Origin: Candolleomyces eurysporus
Taxonomy: Eukaryota > Basidiomycota > Agaricomycetes > Agaricales > Psathyrellaceae
NCBI GenBank assembly: GCA_027579435.1
Contig: JANBPK010001162.1
Location: forward strand, 1 to 18,404
Reading direction: 5' to 3'
Length of the DNA stretch: 18,404 bases
The stretch's first letter is position 1, and each line of letters starts with the position of its first letter. Positions 1 to 7,477 of the stretch are shown here, one piece after another. The position numbers were made by a program, and so were the translations under genes. A model generated the notes under the pieces. It was given only the letters and a program-made list of their open reading frames with translations, made no database searches and was not told the origin of the DNA.

Positions 1-852
1 TGGATTCATGCAATCGACATACCCACCCCTTGGGGGGATATCTATGCTTTCNACATAAACATGCTCCTGCAAACGGAACCAGAGAGCAACGAGGCAGAGC
101 ACTTGCTCGGAACCCTTCACTCATTGATTCAGATTCCACCTCACAGCGACCAGACGACGACCGAATATGGCTTTTACCACAAATCGCTGCTCGACTTCCT
201 CGAGGACCCCGGCCGTTGCGGGAAACTGTATGTTGAAGAGAGTGAACGAAGGGTGTTCATCTGGGATGGATTCGTTCGGGTGTGTGCGAGTGAGTTTGCT
301 TCTGCTTCATGCTTTGTCTCTCTTCAACAGTATAAATCTGATGCTATGGTATTGAAGGGGGTTGTGACACCCAGTTTTCATACCCGGAAAGCTTCCTCGA
401 ATTCTTGGCCAGGTTTCCATATAGTTCAGTTGCAGATGTGGGCATCGCACACTCCAAGGTCCTTCATATGCCACCCAGCGCTGATTGGTGGGTGTCGTTG
501 GCTGTCGTACACAAGCGGATTGATCCCCTCTGGAATGTCTTCCAGGAATTCCACCGTTCAGTGCGTACAGTCCTCAATCTTTTCCAAACTTTGGACCGAA
601 ATTCAGTCTTCCTTTATTGTTCATCTTTAGTGCCCCTGGTATCGTTGCAAGCCAGGGTGTAGATTATGGAGCCGTTCCATTCTGCGTCGTTTGGGATCAG
701 CTACCTGGATTGCACCTGGAGTGTTTTGGCCTCGCCGAATACAGCGCTGGACTCCGGAGAGTGACGGAATCAATGCGGATTTTCGCCGATTGTGCGAAAA
801 GGTGTTTGAGAACCTCAAGCAGAAGGACTCTGGGACTCAGAGCAGTACATAA
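1..852 (+). CDS. NACHT/NLR-like protein, C-terminal part (NLR-A, cut by window edge)
   Basis: Three exons can be joined at 1-279, 375-560 and 631-852, giving about 228 residues with an open frame from the first base of the window. The introns at 280-374 (95 bp) and 561-630 (70 bp, starting gtgcgt and ending tttag) sit exactly where the full paralogue at 7478-9530 has them and are the same lengths. The protein matches that paralogue's C-terminal half: a helical post-NACHT segment with a YGFYHKSLLDFLEDP block, then a PPSADWWVSLAVVHK block, then a Cys-rich tail beginning CPWYRCKPGC and ending with a Lys/Glu-rich helix. The NACHT ATPase core itself lies outside the window. Such proteins are inferred to act as STAND-type signalling or non-self-recognition NTPases. 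Whether this copy is a complete gene cannot be told from here. Confidence 0.7.
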
Positions 853-1240
853 TGATAAAATATTCATTCTTTTCGCACCCGGAAAGCTTCCTCAGGTTCT
901 TGACCGACCTTCCATGTGTACCAATTGTATGGGGGGGCATCACACACTCCAAGGTCCTTTATACACCACCCTGCGCTGATCGGTGGGTGTCGTTGGCCAT
1001 CGTACACAAGGTGATTGTTTCCCTCTGGACTGTCTTTCAGGAATTTCACCTTTCAGTGCGTACAGTCTTCAACCTTTCCCAAACTTTGAAGTGAAATCCA
1101 GTCTTCCTTTATTGTTCATCTTCCGTGCCCCTGGTATCGTTGCAAGCCAGGGTGTAGATATGATATTTCGTCGATTGTTCGACAAGGCAGTCGGGGACCT
1201 CAAGCAGACGGACTCTGAGATCCAGGGCTGAGATCCAGGG
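383..1240 (+). repeat. Tandem duplication of the last two NLR-A exons
   Basis: The sequence from 383 onward (starting cccggaaagcttcctc) recurs from 878, an offset of 495 bp. Unit 1 (383 to about 876) contains exon 3, intron and exon 4 of NLR-A plus 3' flank; unit 2 (about 877-1240) repeats them with much divergence. In unit 2 the exon-3 frame stays open, but the intron acceptor tttag has become ttccg and exon 4 has lost roughly 100 bp. The left junction of unit 2 joins 3'-flank-like sequence (ttcttttcg) directly to the middle of exon 3, with no splice acceptor kept. I regard unit 2 as a dead exon copy, although readthrough from the unit-2 exon into its following sequence is open. Confidence 0.75.
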
Positions 1241-1739
1241 GCGTACATAATAATAATATTTCAATCTTCATTTTTTTCAGCTCGGTTGATGGTCTATAGG
1301 AACTTTGCAGGTGCTGAGTAGAAATCCAGAGATCAAAGGCACCGTGCGTCGTGATTGAGGCAGCAAAGCAAGCTCTATTACAAGGCGAGGTACGGGACCT
1401 GCCAGACAACCTTGATATCCACGTACGGTACCCATTATGCTGAGACTCGGGGAGAAAAGAGAGGGAAGAGACGATCCTTTGCCCACCTCATGTTGTGTCC
1501 CCAGCACTTTGAAGTTGACGGCTCGCAAGTCTGAGCTATCGGTTCCTTGAATGGCATATCTAAAGCTCTGGCCTGCACGGTGAGTTCTGCGTAAACATGA
1601 ATTAATATTCGCGATATTTTGCCACTCATTCTTCCTGAATATAATCTCCTTCGCGCCAACATTGTTCGATTCATCAGAGAGCGGAGCATGAACTTGTCCG
1701 GATCAATCTCTTGGCCCACTGCGCAGTGAGGGCGTTTTG
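1241..1739. other. Intergenic region between NLR-A and the broken MSS1 copy
   Basis: No convincing coding sequence on either strand. It aligns by eye with 9531-10150 between NLR-B and the intact MSS1 gene, with many substitutions and small indels, so it belongs to the duplicated cassette. It should hold the NLR 3' UTR and the GTPase promoter; no TATA box or polyadenylation signal could be assigned with confidence. Confidence 0.5.
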
Positions 1740-3830
1740 ATGGCGTCAGACCTTGTTTGTTGACGCCTCTCCGCAGGTTGCGGTCTCCTACACGATGTAT
1801 ACTTCCTAGGCATCGATTATTCAGACCCAAATATTCTCGAAACGTTGTTCACTCACCATCAGAAACCCATGCAAATCTACTCAACAAGAAGTTACCAAGA
1901 CCCCGAGTTTCTTCAGCATCGTGGCATGGGCTCTTCGCACCGAAGTTGGCCCACAATGCAGCTCCAAGATGGTATCTTCATAGCGAGAGTATCGTCTTGC
2001 CACCCTCAGACGCGCAGAAGAGCACGATCTACGCGTTATCCACACCCGCAGGGAAGGCTGGTGTGGGTGTGATACGTATTTCGGGTCCTGATGCGCTGAA
2101 GGAAGTGTGGGGGAGGATGGTTAAGCCATACTCTCCATCTTCTACGAATGGTACGTGGTATCCTAACGACTAACTTCATGGAGTGAGTAGTAAGATTGAC
2201 ATGACTTGGGTAGAAAAGCTCAGAGAACCGACACCTTGGAAGCTTCAACGGTGTCGGGTTGTACACGCAGAGAGTGGAGAGACGATTGACGACGGGTTAG
2301 TCGTGTACTTCAAAGGTACGTCCCCCACTCTTCTTCCATTCAAACTGTTGCTGGGAACTCACTCTTATTGAAACTCGATCCCCAACAGGCCCAAAATCAT
2401 TTACTTCCGAAGACGTACTCGAATTGCACGTCCATTCCGGCCGTGCAGTTACCTCAGCCGTGCTCTCTGCCCTCTCCAAACTACCCACTTTTCGACCTGC
2501 AGAGCCAGGAGAATCCACGAGGCACGCGTATCTGAATGGGAGACTAGATTTGACGCAGGTAGAGGGACTGAAGGATTTAATTGATGCAGAGACAGAGGGG
2601 CAGAGGAAGGTCGCTGTGAGAGCTGCTGAAGTGAGTTCAGCGTAACTTTTCCATCTGTACAACCAAATTGAGGCTCACTCTTTCGATGTCAGGGCGTCAC
2701 AAAACAAAAATTCGACAAACTCCGCGCGGACATTATATCCAGCCTTGCAAAAGTCGAGGCCCTCATCGACTTTGGGGAGGGCGAAGAAATGGAAGAAGGC
2801 GTATACGAAGACGCTAAATCGCGGGTCCAGAAAGTCTTGGATACAATCCAAGGATATTTGAACGATCACCGCAGGGGCGAACTCTTGCGTTCAGGTATTC
2901 GGCTCGCGATTTTTGGACCACCGAATGCTGGGAAGAGCAGTTTGCTGAATTTCTTGGGTATGTGTGTCTGCTTCGTTCTGTTCTCCAGCGCCGCAACTGA
3001 CTGAAATATAACTTTCTCTTATAGCTCAACGTGAAGCGGCGATTGTCACGCCCATCCCAGGCACCACACGAGACATCCTTGAATTATCCCTCGATATAGG
3101 TGGTTTGCCTGTGGTTATCGCTGATACAGCTGGTCTACGCAAGACGGAGGATGTTGTGGAGAAGATTGGCATCGAGAGGGCGAGGAAGGCGCATGGATAC
3201 TTTTCCTTTTCTTCTTACTTTCATCGATACTGATGAACTGGGTTTTAGCGTGGAGAGTGCAGATATTTTGATCTGCGTGCTATCTTTCCCAGAAGCCGTA
3301 CAACAGCAGCAGCAACGCAACGACCTAGGGTCAGAGCCATCGTCTCATTGGCGAGAACTAATCTCCCAGGATAACACTTTCTTGCTCTTCAACAACGACG
3401 AAAGCTTGGAAGGTTTTGCGGAGGTTCTGAGAAAGCGGTAGATGTAGTTATTCCCCACCTCAACTCAACCTACATATTTGACCTATCGATTAATTAGGTT
3501 TGGTATGGACGACATCATAAGTGACGCAGCGAGCCCTGCATCACCAGGTCTCGCCATCGGGACCACTTGCAACGCGCGAGAACGCATTTGGAGACATTCC
3601 TTGAGTACGGTGCGTTCCTTGCCTCTCCTTCGCTGTTGTACCCGAGCTCATGAACACTTGTACATGCTCCCTTGCCTATTGATTTCTTCTTGACCTCTTG
3701 AAGGCCATGTGGTCTTCGCAGCCGAAGAACTGGGTTACGCTGCAAACACTATTGGGAAAGTCACCGGCGCGATTGAGGCGGAGCATGTTTTGGATGCTGT
3801 CTTCCGGGGATTTCTGCATCGGTAAACAAA
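1740..3830 (+). pseudogene. Broken copy of mitochondrial tRNA-modification GTPase (MSS1/GTPBP3/MnmE family)
   Basis: This is a paralogue of the intact gene at 10184-12444 with all exon and intron positions still recognisable, and is clearly defective. Visible lesions: the initiator ATG is AGG at 1775-1777; a Tyr codon is TAA at 2171-2173, inside the TrmE N-terminal domain; a net 207 bp (69 codons) is missing after 3390, removing the G4 NKSD nucleotide-specificity motif; one base is missing near 3538; one base is inserted near 3805, just before the C-terminal FCIGK; and the stop codon after FCIGK is CAA (3827-3829). The conserved [12 protein letters not shown] block also reads [12 protein letters not shown]. 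The P-loop GPPNAGKS (about 2917-2943), the switch segment TPIPGTTRD and the [16 protein letters not shown] block are intact. The short upstream ORF at 1740-1763 corresponds to one in the other copy. Confidence 0.88.
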
Positions 3831-4384
3831 CCGTCAACGAACTTTGCCAAGGTCCGCTTTCGTATCTATTGCGCTTGTTGATTTAACACTACAACGCGTA
3901 TATCTTGCTATGTCAAGCGCATGAAACGCAGCTGGTATTCGGCCGTTGTCGCTGCACAAACATCCCAGTGTTTGTTGACAATTTATATGGACTTACTTTG
4001 TTCTCTCGCTCACGTCGCGCTGTTTTCTTTAGACCTGAACTCAAGTGGGTCCCTCTGACTGCTGCTGTTCGGGTATCATTGATCACCTTCGCTCATTCAA
4101 CCCTCCAGGAGAGCCTGGCGGTTTTGATATGGACATTGCCCCACCCCTTCTCGGCAAGCGGCCATGGAAGTACGTATTGAACCTCTTTACAGAGAGCACA
4201 GGCGGATAATAAAGCAGTCTACAAGAGTAATATATTGTTGATAAACTCAGTAGAACCGCAAGACAATGTGCTGCACGTATCGTTGAGTTAATACCCGGCA
4301 AGTTGCATGGTGGAATAGTATCAAGGGTCATTCGGACTTGTGTAGATTTGTATGCGATCCGTTCAATGCTATTTATGTGACCTC
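3831..4384 (+). other. Downstream flank of MSS1 pseudogene with one exon-like relic
   Basis: Up to about 3960 the sequence still aligns with the flank after 12444, marking the end of the segmental duplication. Beyond that it is unique. A short stretch at about 4072-4169 reads as GIIDHLRSFNPPGEPGG followed by an FDMDIAPPLLGK-like segment and ends at a good donor (gtacgt at 4170). It looks like one exon of an unidentified gene, but the upstream reading frame is interrupted and no continuing exon was found. I see nothing else. Confidence 0.35.
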
Positions 4385-4513
4385 AGTCTCAGTGCTCGGT
4401 CTCTTTTCTGATCCACAAAATGTAGAAACGACGCCCTGGTGAAAGCCGGTATCCTAGTTTAGATCTGCGAGGAGTCAGAAAGGTTCAATGAGAGAAATCA
4501 ATGCTCCAGAGAA

Positions 4514-4887
4514 GCTCTACTTACTCAGAGGCAGACAGGAAATCGGAACCCCTTCCTCCCCCGAGAAGTAGCAATGTTGCTCACACAATATCTGACTGTC
4601 CCCAACTCGAAGCACCGACAAGCAACTGCAAGAATTGTGACCTCGAACGTTAACATCCGCTACCCATCGAAGCACTCGGACATGTACGCCCGAAGCCAAC
4701 TTGCCATGGGCAGAGAAAGTGCCATTCCTGCATACGAATAGTCGAGACGCCTGACCATGTTCTTTTGGAATGCGCTAACCTGTCAGATATAGTCAGCAGT
4801 ATGTGGGCATTCACAAGTCAACTGGTGGAGAATTACACAGCCCTTTTCCGTCTCAAAACCCTCCTCAACCTGGAGACTGACTCCTAG
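4514..4887 (+). pseudogene. Retroelement-like C-terminal fragment, copy 1
   Basis: Read on the plus strand, with one frame change at about 4690, this encodes a helix-rich segment (LLTQRQTG followed by a VAMLLTQYLT stretch), then a C-x2-C-x8-H-x4-C cluster with the core KCHSCIRIVETPDHVLLEC, then LFRLKTLLNLETDS and a stop at 4885-4887. The cluster resembles the Cys/His motif after the reverse transcriptase or RNase H domain of non-LTR retroelements. The pattern is conserved between this copy and the one at 5808-6248, so the plus strand was probably coding. No reverse-transcriptase catalytic motif is present, so the family assignment is an inference. Confidence 0.4.
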
Positions 4888-5364
4888 TTCGAGCACACCT
4901 GAGAGGATGGCCTCGGACTCAGGAATCTACCTATATCCTCTGGAGACCCACTTGGTTGAGAGAGCCAACGGTTGTACCGTGACTTCTGTATTTCAAGGTG
5001 GCCGAGGGATGGAAGCACGGGTAGAATCGCTTCTTCTGAATGATCATTGCCATTTACATCAACACCGGGTGAGGGCCTTCAAGACCTCGTCGTCGAACCT
5101 TGGTTGTCTATCCGAAAGTTCGAACATCCACCGTTCACATCTCGATGGAGGTGCGAGGTACACGAGGCGCTTCAACTCGGGGACCATAGCTGGATGTTCG
5201 ATGAGGCCGATGGCTGTTCCAGAACGGGACCAGGTGCTGGCTGAACGAAATGGTGAGTGCAGCTCATCTTCTGCAGTGATAATCCCGGTAGCGTTGGCTC
5301 GATGATAGGGTGTAGCAGCACACTCGAAGAACCCAATTTCAGCACTCGGTGGTGCAGTCGCCAA
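4884..5364 (-). pseudogene. LRR/F-box-like relic on minus strand, copy 1
   Basis: On the minus strand an open stretch from 5364 to 5059 contains HPAMVPELKRLVYLAPPS and DDEVLKAL. A one-base frame change then leads into DHSEEAILPVLPSLGHLEIQ (about 5046-4984), ending at a stop near 4884. The ILPVLPSLGHLEI type of segment resembles the leucine-rich repeats of the large basidiomycete F-box/LRR protein family. No F-box itself is visible. The same frame change appears in the copy at 6060-6660, which suggests the relic was already broken, or contained an unrecognised intron, before it was duplicated. Confidence 0.35.
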
Positions 5365-5365
5365 T

Positions 5366-5686
5366 TTTAATGATCAAACTCAAGTAGCTGGCAGCTGCCG
5401 ACGAACTCGGTCAAGGAAAGTTTAGAATAGAAGAATTTTGTGCAGCAGGAGTAGGAGGATAACAGGACAGCTTAGCCACGAGAAAGAAAGCGAACTCTTG
5501 AAACATCGAGCGGTCACGGTCATCCCAGCAGATAACACAAAATCAAGGAGTGGCCCATCAATCACATATGATAGAAGGAAGATCGCCAGTTGTACATCGG
5601 ACTTTGTGCGTAGTAGAAAGCAAACCCGTGTGCTCTCTCTCGGAACGCCAGGGCTCTATTCTGTTTGCCCAGAAAACGTAGACCGA
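5366..5686. other. Unique spacer between the two repeat copies
   Basis: No convincing gene. The right end (about 5645-5700) resembles a stretch near 14545-14600 in front of the third NLR; both contain acgccaggg, then attctgtttg and finally cgcacct. That small match links this spacer to the upstream flank of the NLR duplication unit. Confidence 0.4.
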
Positions 5687-6640
5687 AATAGTCGCACCTT
5701 TCCTCTCTTCTGATCCGGAAAATGTAGAAATGACGCCCTGGTGGAAGCTGGTATCCTAGCCGAGATCTGCGAGGAGTCAGAGGGGCTCAACGAGAGGCTT
5801 CAAGAAAGCTCTACTTACTCTGAGGCAGGCTGGGAAATTCGAGATCCCTCGAAAATTAGCAATGTTGCTCGGACAAGATCTGACCGTCGCCAACTTGAAG
5901 CACAGACGAGCGATTGGAAGAATTGCGACTCGAACGTCAACATCCGTTATCCATTAAGCGCTCGGACATGCACGCCCAAAGCCAAGCAGCGGTCAGAGAA
6001 AATGCCGTTTCTGCGCACAAATAGTTGAGACGTCTGGACACGTTCCTCTGGAATGCATTGACCTGCCAGATCTAGTCAGCCTTGGGCTTGCCTTCACGAG
6101 AGAACCGGTGGAGACGTACACAACCCTCTTCCGACTCGAAACCCTTCTCAACCTCGAGACCGACGCCGGTGTCCTCATGCCGGGGAGCCTGGCCTTATCC
6201 GCTGGAGACCTGTTTGGTTGGGAAAGCCAGTCGTACCGTGAGTCGTGAATTTCAAGGTGTTCGAGGTTCGGACATACTGGTAGTATCGCTTCTTCTGAAC
6301 GATCACCACCACTTCCATCGCCGAGGGGGCAGGGCCTTCAAGACCTCGTCATCGAAATTCGACTGTCCATCTGAAAGTCGGAACATCCACCACTTGCGGT
6401 TTGACGAAAGTGCGAGGCAGATGAGGTGTTTCAGCTCGGGAACCATAGCTGGATGTTCGATGAGAATCGATGGTTATTCGAGAATGGGCCCAGGTGTCGG
6501 GTAAACGAAATGGTGAGCAGTAGACCGCTTCGAGCGTGATGATTGTTATCTTCTGCAGTGATGGTCGTGATTCCCGTTGGCTCGATAGTAGGTGTAGCAG
6601 CAGCACACTCGAAGGCGCAGGTGAAACCAAGGCCGATCTT
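5687..6640. repeat. Duplicated ~1 kb block, copy 2
   Basis: This is the second copy of the block at 4385-5365, offset 1302 bp. It carries the better-preserved plus-strand Cys/His fragment and the minus-strand LRR-like fragment. The third NLR unit lacks the corresponding DNA between about 14600 and 14630, so the block is specific to the NLR-B flank. Confidence 0.7.
5808..6248 (+). pseudogene. Retroelement-like C-terminal fragment, copy 2
   Basis: A single frame runs from 5808 to a stop at 6246-6248 with only one internal stop (TAA at 5955-5957). It encodes ALLTLRQAGKFEIPRKLAML, a basic segment, and then a C-x2-C-x8-H-x4-C motif (CRFC...ETSGHVPLEC, Cys codons at 6003-6005 and 6054-6056). LFRLETLLNLETD follows. 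Compared with copy 1, the Cys/His residues and LFRL-TLLNLETD are conserved while surrounding residues differ. I infer the C-terminal end of a dead non-LTR-type retroelement ORF. A domesticated host gene or chance similarity cannot be excluded, because no polymerase motif is present. Confidence 0.42.
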
Positions 6641-6660
6641 CCATGAATTAGATTTGAGAA
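6060..6660 (-). pseudogene. LRR/F-box-like relic on minus strand, copy 2
   Basis: On the minus strand the segment SEEAILPVCPNLEHLEIHD (about 6306-6245) followed by SRYDWLSQPNRSP is a clear leucine-rich-repeat-like unit, matched in copy 1. Further 5' (about 6640-6430) are fragments such as FTCAFECAAATPTIEPTG and AEDNNHH in other frames. A plausible intron lies just upstream, with donor gtaagc at about 6701 and a ctaat branch-like site near 6650. Frame breaks indicate a pseudogene. LRR/F-box assignment rests on pattern only. Confidence 0.35.
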
Positions 6661-6699
6661 AGGGAGGGTAGGGATAGAGGGTTGAGTAGGGCTTACAGG

Positions 6700-7200
6700 G
6701 AGTATGTGAATCGGTATGGGTTTAGACGTTCGATCCCCTCCTCCTCTTCCATCGAGCACATCCCCTCTACCAGCTATCCTCGCCGAGGCCTTCCTAAGCG
6801 CCTCCTTCATCACACTAGCACTTGGAACGACCTGTGGATTGTTGATATAAGACGCTGCCAAATGCGTCAACGCACTCCAACCGACAGCGGACCTGTAGGA
6901 CCAAGCCCCACCAACAACGAAGCGTCAAAAAGCGAGAAATCCCAACCTAATTCAAACTCGTCCCCATAACGCCGGAACTTTCGAAGGTGCTCGGAACTCA
7001 GTGAACCCAGATAGAGTCATGGGGCATATCCATGAGCCCGGTAACGAGACATGGAAGAGGAGGTGATCGAGGGTGTCCTTTGTGACTGGGGTAGGAGAGG
7101 TTGGAGAAGATGAGTTTGACGGAGATGCTTTGGGGGGAGAGTATTGCGCCTGAAGGGAAAACCAAAGTTGGATGAACGGGAATCGGCCCGCTATTGAAAT
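6700..7200 (-). pseudogene. Unrecognised minus-strand gene relic upstream of NLR-B
   Basis: Reading on the minus strand, coding-like text runs through several frames: VTKDTLDHLLFHVSLPG and WICPMTLSGFTEF (about 7093-7010), GDEFELGWDFSLFDASLLVG (about 6966-6907), then WSALTHLAASYINNPQVVPS and VMKEALRKASARIAGRGD (about 6870-6750), with the donor-like gtaagc near 6701. The frame must shift twice by one base, so the copy appears dead. The first part is repeated before NLR-C (about 14720-14640), where the rest is missing. I do not recognise the family. It lies divergently to the NLR gene and might originally have shared its promoter region. Confidence 0.35.
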
Positions 7201-7477
7201 ATTGCTTGAATGAGAGCACTGCGGCTGCTGGAAAGATTGAAAGTAGGACGCAGCTGGGAGACATCAGATCTGCGCCGGGGAGCGAATTCGGCAGTTTGTG
7301 CCCGCGGGCCTGTTCAAGATCTCCCTCGCCTTTTTGGCCGTCACCCTGGGTCAGATGTGCAATGCATAGACGCTCGACAAACAGCTCACAAACACACGAG
7401 GTGGACGATATTAAACCGTTCAGGCTGCGGGAACGTGGTCAGTCCAGCCTCCTTCCTTCCTTCACTTCGACCGCCCC
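7200..7477 (+). promoter_or_regulatory. Conserved upstream/5' leader region of NLR-B
   Basis: About 210 bp before the ATG (from gacatcagatctgcgccg at 7260) are nearly identical to 14777-14996 in front of NLR-C. They include a C/T-rich tract (ccttccttccttcacttc, 7451-7468) close to the start codon. Pyrimidine-rich leaders are common at fungal promoters and transcription starts. No TATA box is obvious; gatatta near 7408 is a weak candidate. Confidence 0.5.

Larger units (their letters stand above)
4385..5365. repeat. Duplicated ~1 kb block, copy 1
   Basis: This block aligns along most of its length with 5687-6640 at an offset of 1302 bp (for example gatcc at 4410 and 5712, followed in both by aaaatgtagaaa and a gacgccctggtg segment). 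Divergence is substantial, with indels. The block holds a plus-strand fragment ending in a Cys/His motif and, further right, a minus-strand LRR/F-box-like fragment, annotated separately. No terminal repeats or target-site duplications could be recognised, so the mode of duplication is unknown. Confidence 0.7.

Noticed and set aside
61..630. Single 189-aa unspliced ORF at the left end
   Set aside because: After about 279 it reads through an intron and then the wrong frame of the next exon. The spliced model keeps the frame shared with NLR-B and conserves the PPSADWWVSLAVVHK block.
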